Counted from the stretch's first letter, positions 37,683 to 47,586 are shown. The stretch is DNA of 64,000 nucleotides from Kordiimonas gwangyangensis DSM 19435 = JCM 12864 (GCF_000375545.1 NZ_AQXF01000001.1:837142-901141), one strand, 5' to 3'. Notes: generated by a model from the letters alone, not told the origin. Numbers and translations are program-made.

Positions 37683-38844
37683 CCGCGTCCTCCCTTCCGC
37701 CGATGAGATAACTGCCTGGCGAAGATATCTGCATTCAAGACCCGAACTTGCCTTCGATGAGGTGCATACCGCCACCTTCATTGCGGAGAAACTGCGCGAG
37801 TTCGGGTGCGACGTGCATACCGGTATCGCAGAGACCGGCGTTGTCGGGATTCTGGGGAAAGGCCTGACAGATCGCGCGATCGGCCTGCGGGCCGATATGG
37901 ATGCCCTTCCCATCACCGAAACCAATGATTTCCCCCATCGCAGCCAGAGAGAGGGCTGCATGCATGCATGCGGACATGACGGTCACATGGCCATGCTTCT
38001 TGCCGCCGCGCGCGAACTGGCAAGCGGGGAGGAGCCGGATGGGCGTATATATTTCATATTCCAGCCTGCCGAGGAAGGCGCGGGCGGAGGAGCCGCCATG
38101 ATACGCGACGGTTTGTTCGATCGTTTCCCCATGGAGGCCGTTTTTGGGCTGCACAATGTCCCGGGGCTGGAAGCTGGTAGCTTCGCCACGCGTACAGGAC
38201 CTATCATGGCGGCGCTCGACCTTTTTGACATCAGAATAGCGGGAAGGGGCGGTCACGCCGCATTCCCGCAAAATTCCTCCGATGTTATTGTTGCAGCAGG
38301 TGCCCTAATCAGCGTGTTGCAGACCATCATCAGCAGAAATGTTTCGCCTGCCGATGCGGCTGTCCTTTCTGTCACCGCAGTCGAGGCAGGAAAGACCTAT
38401 AATGTTTTGCCGGATACGGCCTCTCTCAAGGGCGCTATCCGGTCCTTCACCCCCGAGGTACGCACTGCGATTATTGACCGTGTGCTGGCCGTGTGTCGGG
38501 GTGTAGCTGAGGCCTACGGCGTATCGATAGAATCTAGTTTCGAAGTTGCCTACCCAGCTACCATCAACAGTGAAAGAGAGACCCTGTTCGCAAGCGAGGT
38601 CGCGCAAGACCTGTTCGGTACAGACGGTATCAATGGCAATTGCGCCGCTCAGATGGCGTCGGAGGACTTCGCCTTCATGCTTCAGGAGCGGCCTGGTTGC
38701 TACATGCTGATCGGTAATGGCTCGCGGCAGGGTGGATGCCTTCTCCACAGCAGCGACTATGACTTCAATGACGCCATACTTGAGAACGGCGCCCAATACT
38801 GGGTGGCGCTTGCCAAGGCCTGGCTGGCGCGGTCGTCTGTGTGA
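37672..38844 (+). CDS. M20 amidohydrolase (hippurate hydrolase-like)
   Basis: A 390-aa amidohydrolase with the di-metal site HACGHDGHMAMLLAAA, a conserved GLRADMDALPI, and QPAEEGAGGGAAMIRDG. It hydrolyses N-acyl amino acids or similar amides. It overlaps the SDR gene. Together, the three genes could make or break an N-acyl-aminoketone or amino-alcohol; that is inference. The gene ends 43 bp before the convergent S9 peptidase gene. Confidence 0.9.
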   Translation: MQSDRVLPSADEITAWRRYLHSRPELAFDEVHTATFIAEKLREFGCDVHTGIAETGVVGILGKGLTDRAIGLRADMDALPITETNDFPHRSQREGCMHACGHDGHMAMLLAAARELASGEEPDGRIYFIFQPAEEGAGGGAAMIRDGLFDRFPMEAVFGLHNVPGLEAGSFATRTGPIMAALDLFDIRIAGRGGHAAFPQNSSDVIVAAGALISVLQTIISRNVSPADAAVLSVTAVEAGKTYNVLPDTASLKGAIRSFTPEVRTAIIDRVLAVCRGVAEAYGVSIESSFEVAYPATINSERETLFASEVAQDLFGTDGINGNCAAQMASEDFAFMLQERPGCYMLIGNGSRQGGCLLHSSDYDFNDAILENGAQYWVALAKAWLARSSV

Positions 38845-38887
38845 AGGCGGCAGGGTTTCCAAAGCCCCGCCGCAGGGTTGCCGATCG

Positions 38888-40945
38888 CTACTTCCCGCAA
38901 TTCATCGCGTCCCCGGTGGAATTTTCCGCCAGGAGCACGGACGTGAAAAGAATGTAATTTTCGCACGAGGATACGCGCAAGTCGGCCGGCGTGAAGAGCA
39001 CATGCCCCCGTCCCGGAAACACACTCAGTCGCACATCGGCACCGCTGGTCTTCAGGGAGTAGAGGTTTTCAATAGCCTGACTGAACGGTACACGCTGGTC
39101 ACTTTCTCCATGTTGGATCAACACCTTCAACTTACCAGCGGCTGGGTGCGCTACAGGAGACGCTTCTGAGAACGCCTCGACCGCCTGCCAGGGTCGGGCG
39201 CCCGCGAAATAATCTTCAAACAGCTGGCTGAAGTCGCTGGTTGCGATATAGCTGACAAGGTTTGACGGGCCGGCACCGATAGATGCGGCGAGGAACCGGT
39301 CGCTTCTCCGGATTGCCATGCTCGAGACATAACCGCCATAACTCCAGCCACCGATGGCCAGCTTCTCGGGATCGGCAATGCCGGTGTCCACCAGATGCTG
39401 CACGCCGGTCAGCACATCGTCTATGTCCCGCTGACCAAGGGCACCTGCCAGATGACGGCGGAAAGCGCCGCCATAGCCCAAAGATCCGGTAAAGTTGGGA
39501 CTGAAGATGGCAATGCCCTTTTCAAGGAGCGCCCCGCGCGGAAAAATATGTGGCGCAGACAGGAATACATCCTGCGACACGTTCGGAGGCCCACCATGGA
39601 CAAAAGTCAGAACAGGAAGCGGAGTGCCCGGCACATGACCCAAGGGGAGCGTCAATAGCCCTTCAATCATGTCCCCTTCGCTGTTTTGCCATTCGACAGT
39701 CTGTGAACTGGGATAGCCCTCTTTTACAACTGCTGCATTGATTTCACTGACAGGATTTGGCTGCCCCTCACCCAAGCTGTGCACATAAATTTCCGGCGGC
39801 TGGTTGCTTTTTTCAAGCACCAATGCCGCGCGCGTGCCGTCCCGGGATATATCGACAGGATGTCCAACCGGGATCAGGTGTACAGACGAAATAAGTCTCT
39901 CTCCAATATCGAGGCGTTTTACGCCGCCTTCCCGCACAATACCGAAAGTCGAAAGGGTGCGATGTGTTTCAGCAAAGAACACACCGCTGCTGTCGCTGGT
40001 CCAGGACAGGAGGTAGGGCATCTGGTCAGGGGTATTGGCAAAAGGAATAATCCCGCCCGACGCAATATCCAGAATATGGGTTCTCAGAATACGGTGCGAG
40101 CTTGGGCCGTCATCCACCTTCAGGAAGGCGAGCTTCTTGCCATCAGGGGAATAAAGCGGATTGAAGGCGGCCACCAGCCCGGACGCGGTGTTTGTTTCGC
40201 CGGTGGCAATATTGACCATGGAAATGCGCGACTGCCCCCACGCGCTGGCCAAGGCTTCGTCCGTCCAGGAGAAAGCGATGGCCTGCCCGTCCGGCGACCA
40301 GTCGAAACCGGGCGCGAGGGCATGTGCGACATGCTGCTCATCGGTGGAGAGCTTGCGCAGGCTTTCTTGGGGGGCTCCAAGGTTCACTATATACAAAGCG
40401 TTGAGCGGAGGAGTAGGCGCGCGCCAATCCGGATTGTGCTGCTGGGCCTCTTCTTTTGCCGGTTTCTCGGGCGAAGAGGCCACGATTGCCAGGGTCTGTC
40501 CGTCAGGCGACCATTTGAAGGCCCGAACCGACAAGGGAAGGTCGAGTGCTGTGATGGTGCCGTCAGCGGGATTGATCAGTTTGAGAGCACCCGCACTGAT
40601 AACAGCAAGTTTGTCACCGTCGGGAGACCATGCAGGCGCAGAAGGCGCGCCCAGCCCATAAATCAGCGATGCCTTTCCGCTACCTGATATAATCCGCAGG
40701 GAGCGTCCCGGAGTTTCCCGGCTGTAGTCGATGATGACAGCTGCAATTTTTTCCCCGTCCGGCGACAGTGCGACTTCGTTCACGAGTTTCGTCTTGAATG
40801 CCTTTTCCAGAATGGGCGGATAGGCACTGGCGTTGCTGCCCTGTACCTGACTAATTTGCTCTGCATGCACGGAAACGACATTATTGGTCACCGTTACTCC
40901 AACAACCAGGGCCGCACTCCAAAGTATTATACTGATCGCTTTCAT
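38888..40945 (-). CDS. S9 family peptidase (DPP/acyl-peptide hydrolase-like)
   Basis: A 685-aa secreted serine peptidase with signal peptide (MKAISIILWSAALVVGVTVT), an N-terminal beta-propeller (repeated WSPDG motifs: PAWSPDGDKLAV, FKWSPDGQTLAI, FDWSPDGQAIAF) and a C-terminal S9 hydrolase domain. The triad is Ser in GGWSYGGYVSS, Asp in HGESDQRVPF and His in GRGHVLF. GTG/ATG alternatives upstream were set aside for Met 40945, preceded by GGAGGGG. Peptides entering by the TonB receptor could be its substrates. Confidence 0.9.
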   Translation of the reverse strand: MKAISIILWSAALVVGVTVTNNVVSVHAEQISQVQGSNASAYPPILEKAFKTKLVNEVALSPDGEKIAAVIIDYSRETPGRSLRIISGSGKASLIYGLGAPSAPAWSPDGDKLAVISAGALKLINPADGTITALDLPLSVRAFKWSPDGQTLAIVASSPEKPAKEEAQQHNPDWRAPTPPLNALYIVNLGAPQESLRKLSTDEQHVAHALAPGFDWSPDGQAIAFSWTDEALASAWGQSRISMVNIATGETNTASGLVAAFNPLYSPDGKKLAFLKVDDGPSSHRILRTHILDIASGGIIPFANTPDQMPYLLSWTSDSSGVFFAETHRTLSTFGIVREGGVKRLDIGERLISSVHLIPVGHPVDISRDGTRAALVLEKSNQPPEIYVHSLGEGQPNPVSEINAAVVKEGYPSSQTVEWQNSEGDMIEGLLTLPLGHVPGTPLPVLTFVHGGPPNVSQDVFLSAPHIFPRGALLEKGIAIFSPNFTGSLGYGGAFRRHLAGALGQRDIDDVLTGVQHLVDTGIADPEKLAIGGWSYGGYVSSMAIRRSDRFLAASIGAGPSNLVSYIATSDFSQLFEDYFAGARPWQAVEAFSEASPVAHPAAGKLKVLIQHGESDQRVPFSQAIENLYSLKTSGADVRLSVFPGRGHVLFTPADLRVSSCENYILFTSVLLAENSTGDAMNCGK

Positions 40946-41085
40946 GTTCCCCTCCACAGGTCGCTTCGTCGCGGCTGCAACCGCGCCGACCCGTAAGCGG
41001 GTGGCCCATCCAGCCTGCCCGCGAAGCTTAACCTTGTATGACCGGACTTCCTGATCCCGCAACTGAGGGGATATTTTGTGGCGGA

Positions 41086-42255
41086 CTAGAGTCGAGCGAG
41101 AGCCCTTGCAAAGCGCTCGACCTCAGCTTCTGTGTTGTAATAGTGGACGGATGCCCGTACGACCGGCCCGGTGTTCCGAGCGCCAAGATCAAGGAGTGCG
41201 TATTCTACACTAGAGACAGATACATCGATCGACTGCTGCCGTAGGGCCGCTGCAATTGCGTGGCTGTCCCTACCATCTTTTGAGAAGGTTGTGATACCGC
41301 ACTTGCGTTGTCCCTGGTCGTGCAGGTTTATGCTCCGGATCTCACCAAGCGCCCCGCGCAGCCGGTCGGCCAGGGTTGTGACCCGCTCCTCGATCGCCTT
41401 CAGACCGATTGTGCGGGCGTATCTGACCGCTGCCGCCAGTCCTACCCGACCCGCAACGTTGCTTTCCCAGTTTTCAAACCGTTTTGCGCCTGGCATGAGC
41501 TCAAAATCACGGACACCCGTCCATTTTGCGGCATGCAAATCGATGAACGGAGGATCGAGTTGCGCGGCCAGCTCCCGTTTGACATACAGAAAGCCAGTAC
41601 CGCGCGGCCCGCGCAGATATTTTCGTCCGGTGCCGGTGAGGATGTGACAGCCGATAGCGGGAACATTGAGCTCGATTTGCCCGACCGATTGGCAGGCGTC
41701 GAGAATATAGACGAGACCGTGTTTCCGAGCAATTTTCCCCACAGCGGCAGCGGGATTCACAAGCCCTCCCTGTGTCGGAACATGGGTGATCGCAATGACA
41801 CGGGTACGCGAGGTGACCAATTTTTCCATGGCCACCACATCAATCTGTCCAAAGCTATCCGACGGCGCAACATCGATCTCAACGCCGCGCCGTTTTGCAA
41901 GATGGAGAAACGCGAGAAAATTGGAAGCATATTCGGAAGCGTGGGTGATAATGCGGTCTCCACGCTCAAGGGGCAGGCCATAAAATGCCATGTCCCACCC
42001 CCGAGTGGCGTTTTCCACGAATGCTATTTCGTCAGGGCTTACTTTCAGTAACGCGGCAAATTCGGTGTAGAAACTTTCAAGCTGTTCCTTCGCGCGAAAC
42101 TCCGCTTCATATCCGCCGAAATCCCGTTCGATTTCAAGGTGGCGCCGGACGGTGTCATAGACCGGTAGAGGCATCAGTGCCGCCCCAGCGCTGTTGAAAT
42201 GCAGGAGATGACGGCAGCCAGGGGTTTCGGCTCGGATGGCATTGATATCAATCAT
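41086..42255 (-). CDS. class V aminotransferase-fold PLP enzyme
   Basis: The 389-aa protein has the cysteine-desulfurase/isopenicillin-N-epimerase-like fold: FVENATRGWDMAFYGLPL, ITHVPTQGGLVNP, LDACQSVGQIELNV, and the PLP lysine in TGRKYLRGPRGTGFLYVK. Such enzymes epimerise, desulfurate or transaminate amino acids. With no NifU/IscU partner nearby, an amino-acid-modifying role with the hydrolases around is more likely than Fe-S supply. It stands 82 bp after the beta-propeller gene. Confidence 0.82.
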   Translation of the reverse strand: MIDINAIRAETPGCRHLLHFNSAGAALMPLPVYDTVRRHLEIERDFGGYEAEFRAKEQLESFYTEFAALLKVSPDEIAFVENATRGWDMAFYGLPLERGDRIITHASEYASNFLAFLHLAKRRGVEIDVAPSDSFGQIDVVAMEKLVTSRTRVIAITHVPTQGGLVNPAAAVGKIARKHGLVYILDACQSVGQIELNVPAIGCHILTGTGRKYLRGPRGTGFLYVKRELAAQLDPPFIDLHAAKWTGVRDFELMPGAKRFENWESNVAGRVGLAAAVRYARTIGLKAIEERVTTLADRLRGALGEIRSINLHDQGQRKCGITTFSKDGRDSHAIAAALRQQSIDVSVSSVEYALLDLGARNTGPVVRASVHYYNTEAEVERFARALARL

Positions 42256-42336
42256 GTGCGGTCCATTGCCAAGACCACCGGTCGCTAAGGAAGCACCAGA
42301 TGGCAGGAACGAAATGAATACTCAGGTTATCGAAGT

Positions 42337-43611
42337 CTAGCGGACGGTCAATATGCATTTGTTGCCGGTCTTTCCCAGATTGAAACCGAGGAGAGTCGAC
42401 GGCACCGGGGCTGCCACATCGGGATCTAAGCTTCTGTCCGGTTTCAAGGCGTCCATGGATGAACTGGCGATATAGTGAAGGCAACCACCCTCGATAAAGC
42501 CGGTGGTTGGAATGCGATATGCCGGATGAAACAGGTCATGCAGCTCAGCATTCTTCACCTGTACCGTATCGTCGCCAGCCAACTGGGTCACGACGATCTT
42601 GGGGGCTCCAAGCGCATTCTGCACTCCCACAAGGGTATCCTGCCAGAGATACAGTCCGTCAAGGCCGCCGAGTGAGATACCGGCAGGGGTCTTGAGGCGT
42701 ACATGCCCCTGCGCTCCCACCTCTCCGTCCGAGCCAACGGCCAGGTCAAGGCGTATGACACTCCGATAATCGCCGATATAAAGGCGGGTGCCGTCCACCG
42801 TGCAGCTTATGCCGTTCGGGTAACGGATATCCTCGTCGGAATATAGCTCCGTCAACATGGCGGATGGATTTTCCCTGCTCGCCACAAATATCTTGTGCTG
42901 GCGACTGTCAGTTACAAAAGCGTGGCTGGATGTCAGGCACAGATCATTAAGCTCGGCACCTACCGGCCCATCGATTGAGCGAGCCGTATTGTCTGCCGTA
43001 TTTACAATAATGACCGCCGGCGGAACGTCCCCCGCCAGGTCAACGGGATTGCTGAGAGCCCAAAGGTCACCTGTGTCGGTGGCATATTTGAGGCCGTAGA
43101 AAACTCCCCGGCCATCGGCCGGCTGCAAACTACCAGGCTGGCCAGAAGGATCCGCCAACCGGAGAAACTCGATCAGGTTTTCTCTCAGGCTGCCGGCATA
43201 AAGGGTTCCGGTTCTCGGATCGAAGGCTACACTCTCGGGCAGCAGAGTCTCATTCGGCAAAACAAGGCTGGTGTCGCTTGTTCCGGGGGACGCTGCGGAA
43301 CGCATCAGTTCCTGCAGGTCATCAATGACAGGGCCCGCGGCGGCGGCGTGCGATTTCCAGACAAAATCCGTAGGGTCGACGCCCATGCGCCACTTCTGCG
43401 CCACCAGATATTGCAACCAGTCAAGTGCAGCGCCTTCGTGGCCCACCAGGTTATTAACCCGCGCAAGGTAATAGGCAACCGCAAGGTCGTCTGTATCCTC
43501 ATGAAGGGCTTTCAGCCGCGTGATGGTCGGGTGCTCTGCCTCCTCGGCGACAGCACAAACAGGCGTGCATGCGAGGAATAGCAGGGAAATGGTGCATAGG
43601 GCCGCCTTCAT
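42337..43611 (-). CDS. secreted SMP-30/gluconolactonase-like beta-propeller protein
   Basis: A 424-aa protein with signal peptide (MKAALCTISLLFLACTPVCA) and a helical start (ALDWLQYLVAQ). The propeller follows (LPESVAFDPRTGTLYAGSL, YPNGISCTVDGTRLYIGDY, LGGLDGLYLWQDTLVGVQN), as in SMP-30/gluconolactonase or arylesterase families. It could hydrolyse lactones or esters, or bind ligand only. Its ATG overlaps the epimerase gene stop by four bases; it is the fourth gene of the coupled operon. Confidence 0.72.
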   Translation of the reverse strand: MKAALCTISLLFLACTPVCAVAEEAEHPTITRLKALHEDTDDLAVAYYLARVNNLVGHEGAALDWLQYLVAQKWRMGVDPTDFVWKSHAAAAGPVIDDLQELMRSAASPGTSDTSLVLPNETLLPESVAFDPRTGTLYAGSLRENLIEFLRLADPSGQPGSLQPADGRGVFYGLKYATDTGDLWALSNPVDLAGDVPPAVIIVNTADNTARSIDGPVGAELNDLCLTSSHAFVTDSRQHKIFVASRENPSAMLTELYSDEDIRYPNGISCTVDGTRLYIGDYRSVIRLDLAVGSDGEVGAQGHVRLKTPAGISLGGLDGLYLWQDTLVGVQNALGAPKIVVTQLAGDDTVQVKNAELHDLFHPAYRIPTTGFIEGGCLHYIASSSMDALKPDRSLDPDVAAPVPSTLLGFNLGKTGNKCILTVR

Positions 43612-44501
43612 GCGTGCCGTCTCCTCTCTGAAAAATCCACATCCGGACTGGAATCGAGAAAATCCGGAAACTGGATGCGCGGTTGCCATCCTATCGCCCG
43701 GGCACGACTGTTGTGCGCCGTCACTGAGCGTTCAAGAAACGCGCTGGCGTCATCACGCAGGTCAGGGTCACCGGCGTTTCGAGCTTCGGCGCTACGTCCC
43801 GCGTGCCTTGCGGCAGCCTGCACCACATCGCTGATCAGGGTGCCGGGTTGCGCGGCGTGGAAAATACCATTCGCATCGGCGGTCAGAGCCTCAAGATAGA
43901 GAGCGCAGACATCTGCAATATGGACCATAGGCCATTCATGCTGTGACCCCTCATAATAAACATAGGCCCCACTGTTGCTGCGCGGTAGTATATCGCACAG
44001 ATGACTCCCAATCCCGCCATAAACAAAACCGAGCCGGATAATGGCTACACGGTTAGGCAGCCGCAGCAGTACCCGCTCCACCTGATTGCGCCAATGTCGG
44101 GAACCGGCATCAACATCCGAAAGCCTTTCCGGCCCATTGAACAGGGCGGCTTCAGCAATGGTGCCGTCAGTCCCGGACAGTGAGGAAAACAGATTACCGG
44201 TGTAGATAATGGGAAGCGTCGTGTGGCTGAACGCCTCACAGGCGCGCAGATCAGCCCCAGCGACCTCGCCGTCCTCGGAATATTCCATGGCGGTATGCAC
44301 AATGACATCGCAACGCTTCATCACCTCGAGATGCCGCGATAGATCACGCAGGTCTGCCTGCAGCCATTCAAGATTTTTGGTGTTTGCATCCGGCGGACAG
44401 GCTTGCCGGGTAAGCGCCACAACCTGATATCCCGCACGCAGGAATGTGGAACGGACATGTCGGCCAATGTAACCGGATGCGCCTGTCAGGAATATTTTCA
44501 T
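43608..44501 (-). CDS. NAD-dependent epimerase/dehydratase family protein
   Basis: A 297-aa extended SDR-type protein with N-terminal FLTGASGYIGRHV (GxxGxxG). The typical Tyr-x-x-x-Lys site is not clear, so catalysis may differ or the protein may bind NAD without classical epimerase activity. It overlaps the S33 peptidase stop and the next gene's start by four bases each, so it is translated with them. Confidence 0.78.
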   Translation of the reverse strand: MKIFLTGASGYIGRHVRSTFLRAGYQVVALTRQACPPDANTKNLEWLQADLRDLSRHLEVMKRCDVIVHTAMEYSEDGEVAGADLRACEAFSHTTLPIIYTGNLFSSLSGTDGTIAEAALFNGPERLSDVDAGSRHWRNQVERVLLRLPNRVAIIRLGFVYGGIGSHLCDILPRSNSGAYVYYEGSQHEWPMVHIADVCALYLEALTADANGIFHAAQPGTLISDVVQAAARHAGRSAEARNAGDPDLRDDASAFLERSVTAHNSRARAIGWQPRIQFPDFLDSSPDVDFSERRRHA

Positions 44502-45976
44502 GACTGGCCCCCTTGCCCGTCAGGCTTCCGGAACCGCGGGGGAGGAATCCCCTCCAAGCATTCCTGATAGACAGCATTGGGGCGGAGAGTGTCAAAAAAC
44601 TCGGTCGCGAGGGGAACAAGACAGGTGTCCCAGACAAATCCAAGACTGTGGGAACCGTCTCGAACTGCCACAATGGTGCTGTTTTTCAGGCCCGGTTGCG
44701 CATCCTGTGCCCATGCCAGCGGTGTGGCCGGGTCGGCTGTGCCATTGAGGATCAACAGCGGCCGGTCCGATGAAGGACGATAGAGATGGGCGGTGGGCGC
44801 CTGGCCCTGCGGCCAGAATGAGCATATCTCGGAAATATTTCTGATCCGGTCCATGCCATAAAGATTTCGGGCCTCGGCCGCCTGCGCAGCATTGATATCG
44901 GTACCGCGGAAATCCTCGCTACACTGGATGGAGGCCCAGCTACCTTCACTCAGGAGGGCGGCCTGAGCGCGCTCCGTGCGAATGATGAGGTCAGTAAGCA
45001 GGTCAGCATGGTTGCCGGCGTATACTTGTTCGGTCAACTCGGGCAGCAGGGCGGAACGCTGTGCATCGTATAGAAGGCTGCGCACCACATGCAGGAAGGC
45101 TCCCTTGTTGACGGACAGGGTTTCCGTTGCGCCCGAGGCAGGGGACGTAACTTTCATCTGCAGGGGTGTGTCTTCCAACCTGCGGACAATCGACAGGAAT
45201 TTCTCTGCGAAGCCGGGATAGGCATCCCGGCATTCAGCATCCTGTTCGCATTGGCGCATCCGGTAATCCAGAATGTTCCGGAAATGGGTCCCGATATCGC
45301 TGATACCTCTTTCGGACAAGGTGGCAAGCCCGATTGTCACACCAGAGCGGACAGACGAGCCATACCGCGCCATGAGATCGAGCAGCACACGGGAGCCGTA
45401 GGACGAGCCGACGAAGTTGGCGGGGCGATATCCGAGCCTGCCCAGGATGTCGATAAGGTCATCGGCAATATCTGGAGTGGTATACTGACTAAGGTCCGCC
45501 CGCTTGGAAAGCTCTTCATGGCACGCGCGGAAACGTTCCACCGACCAGCTCTGTCCAACATAGGCACCCACCGCATCAGGCTCATGCGTGAGAGCACACT
45601 CCAGTTTGTCTCGCCCACTTGTGCCGCGCGCATCGATAAAGACGAGATCTCGGTGTTGGCGCGCGGGCGCCCAGCTTTTTGTGCGCCAGCCAACCGAGTC
45701 GGTCACGGTTATGCCGGGGCCGCCCGCGATAAACACAACCGGGTCTGCCACACGGCTCTGCGGCTTCAGGGCTTTGGCCACAATCACATTCAGCGCAATG
45801 GTTCTGCTGCCGGTTTTGCTGCGACTTTCGGGCACATGAGCCGTGCCACACACAACCTCGCCGTCCAGTTCACCCATGCAGGGCTGCAGTTCAATCGGCT
45901 GAACCTCAGCATGGACAAGTGTGTGTCCGGATGTGCCCAATAGAAGCGTGAGCAGGGGAAGGAGAATTTTTTTCAT
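44498..45976 (-). CDS. secreted alpha/beta hydrolase, S33/TAP-like
   Basis: The 492-aa product has a signal peptide (MKKILLPLLTLLLGTSGHTLVHA) and an S33 fold. It includes VFIAGGPGITVTDS, the nucleophile elbow VGSSYGSRVLLDL, an acid in ILNGTADPATPL, and a final His in VRDGSHSLGF. The C-terminal region resembles TAP-type tripeptidyl aminopeptidases of actinobacteria. It likely works in the periplasm on short peptides or aryl-amide esters. It overlaps the M20 gene by four bases. Confidence 0.87.
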   Translation of the reverse strand: MKKILLPLLTLLLGTSGHTLVHAEVQPIELQPCMGELDGEVVCGTAHVPESRSKTGSRTIALNVIVAKALKPQSRVADPVVFIAGGPGITVTDSVGWRTKSWAPARQHRDLVFIDARGTSGRDKLECALTHEPDAVGAYVGQSWSVERFRACHEELSKRADLSQYTTPDIADDLIDILGRLGYRPANFVGSSYGSRVLLDLMARYGSSVRSGVTIGLATLSERGISDIGTHFRNILDYRMRQCEQDAECRDAYPGFAEKFLSIVRRLEDTPLQMKVTSPASGATETLSVNKGAFLHVVRSLLYDAQRSALLPELTEQVYAGNHADLLTDLIIRTERAQAALLSEGSWASIQCSEDFRGTDINAAQAAEARNLYGMDRIRNISEICSFWPQGQAPTAHLYRPSSDRPLLILNGTADPATPLAWAQDAQPGLKNSTIVAVRDGSHSLGFVWDTCLVPLATEFFDTLRPNAVYQECLEGIPPPRFRKPDGQGGQS

Positions 45977-47505
45977 CGGAAGGTGACCGGTTCGCTCAGG
46001 AGGGACATAAATGTCTGGATTCCCTCGACATAATTACCAAAACGGAGATTTTCGTTCGGGCTGTGCTGATTGTTTTCCAGATAGACCGTCGGCACGCCGA
46101 TTGCGGGGATGCCAAGAGCTTCCACAAAGGGCGCAATCGGGATTGATCCGCCCATCATCCGGATCTGGACCGGTTCTTCGGAGAAGGCGCGCGTAAGGGC
46201 GCTCCGGGCCCAGGCAGCGGCCGGAGATGCCAGTGGTGTACGAAACGCGTTATAGGCAACGCGATATTCAAGCCTTGCCAGATTGGCATGGCTGGCTCTC
46301 TCCTCCGGGGTCGGGTATTGGCCTGCAATCAGGTGGAACCCCTGGTGCCTGATGTGATCCTTGATCAGTGCTACCAGCCGCTCCGCCGGTATTTCCGGAA
46401 CGAGCCGGATATCAAGTTCTGCCACGGCGGTAGCAGGCACGATGGTTCTTGTCTGCGCACCCGTCCATCCACTCTGCAGGCCCAGAATGGTAAGGGAGGG
46501 ATATTGCATGGCTTCCTGATAGGAAGTGGCAACCCGGTCAGGAACTTTCACACCGAGATGCGCGAGGATATCTGCCTCGTTGTCCGGAACGGCGGCGAGC
46601 ACCGCGCGCTCGGCCTCCGTCAGGTCAACCCCTTCATAAAAACCGGGAATGGTGACCCGCCCCAGCGTGTCCTTCATGGAGGTGAGGAGCCTGGACATAC
46701 CTAGGGCAGGGTCGGGCGCATAGTTGCCAAACGTGCCACTATGCTGCGGGAAGAGAGGGCCGAAGGTGGTCAGTGTCAGCCGGGCTATACCACGGGCACC
46801 GAAAAACAGTGTGGGCCGGTCAGTGTGGTGACGAGGACCGTCGAGAATGAGCAGCAGATCCGCCGCGAAGCGATCGGGATTGTCCGTCACCACTTGAGGA
46901 AGGTTGGGCGAGCCCAGCTCTTCTTCAAAATCGAGCACGATTTTCAGGTTGAAACTCGGTTGCCGCTTGCAGTCCGCCAGCCTGTCCAGCGCCGCCAGCA
47001 ACATGGCGATCGGTCCCTTGGCATCGGAGGCGGAACGGGCAAAAATGCGGGCTTCAGTCTCCAGGATTTCTCCTGCCTCGGGCCAGGATCTCTGCTGCCA
47101 CCCCGCTCCGTCCCTCACCTTGAGGACCGGCTCGAAAGGTGACGATTGATCCCATTTGCTTTCATCCACCGGTTGCCCATCCGCCTGAAGGTAAACAAGG
47201 ATGGCTGGTAGGCGTGGGTCAATCTCACGAGACGCGAGCAAAAGGGGGCTGCCTGGCGTCTTGATCTCCTGAATCGAAAAGCCCCGGCGTTTGAACTGCC
47301 CTGAAATCCAATTGATGTTCTTCGCTATCTGCTCCGGGAAATGTGCGTCATTAGGAATACTCAGTAATTCCCGCAGCAGCGGGAGTGAGCGGTGGGCTTC
47401 ATCTGCTGCTGCAGACGCAAGTCCGGCTTCATCTTTGAAGCTGCATTCGGCCTGCACCGGGGCTGCAGCCAACAAAAGCGAGGTGCATAGTGCAACCAGT
47501 TTCAT
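45973..47505 (-). CDS. secreted M20 family metallopeptidase
   Basis: A 510-aa M20 peptidase with signal peptide (MKLVALCTSLLLAAAPVQA). Recognisable metal-site regions are LVYLQADGQPVDESKWDQ, FARSASDAKGPIAM (a variant of the usual DMKG/DDKG turn), LDFEEELGSPNL (general base Glu and ligand), and a C-terminal GGSIPIAPF. It is the first gene of the four-gene minus operon, preceded by the divergent LysR gene. I chose Met 47505, since an upstream in-frame Met adds a non-signal extension. Confidence 0.85.
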   Translation of the reverse strand: MKLVALCTSLLLAAAPVQAECSFKDEAGLASAAADEAHRSLPLLRELLSIPNDAHFPEQIAKNINWISGQFKRRGFSIQEIKTPGSPLLLASREIDPRLPAILVYLQADGQPVDESKWDQSSPFEPVLKVRDGAGWQQRSWPEAGEILETEARIFARSASDAKGPIAMLLAALDRLADCKRQPSFNLKIVLDFEEELGSPNLPQVVTDNPDRFAADLLLILDGPRHHTDRPTLFFGARGIARLTLTTFGPLFPQHSGTFGNYAPDPALGMSRLLTSMKDTLGRVTIPGFYEGVDLTEAERAVLAAVPDNEADILAHLGVKVPDRVATSYQEAMQYPSLTILGLQSGWTGAQTRTIVPATAVAELDIRLVPEIPAERLVALIKDHIRHQGFHLIAGQYPTPEERASHANLARLEYRVAYNAFRTPLASPAAAWARSALTRAFSEEPVQIRMMGGSIPIAPFVEALGIPAIGVPTVYLENNQHSPNENLRFGNYVEGIQTFMSLLSEPVTFR

Positions 47506-47568
47506 GAGAGACGCCCTTTTATACAAACGGGGCAGAGCATCAAAAAAGGCTGCCACTTGGTCAAATTT

Positions 47569-47584
47569 AATATATTTCTATATT
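47569..47584. promoter_or_regulatory. AT-rich palindrome before the LysR gene
   Basis: AATATA-TTTC-TATATT lies two bases before the LysR start, in an 81-bp divergent gap with the M20 operon. This fits the autoregulatory part of a LysR site, but it could also be just AT-rich promoter sequence. Confidence 0.35.
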
Positions 47585-47586
47585 CT

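Noticed and set aside
38888..47505. A lasso-peptide cluster, because an S9 isopeptidase-like protein and a TonB receptor occur near each other
   Set aside because: No B (transglutaminase-like) or C (asparagine-synthetase-like) gene and no precursor peptide were seen; the S9 protein is equally well an ordinary peptidase.
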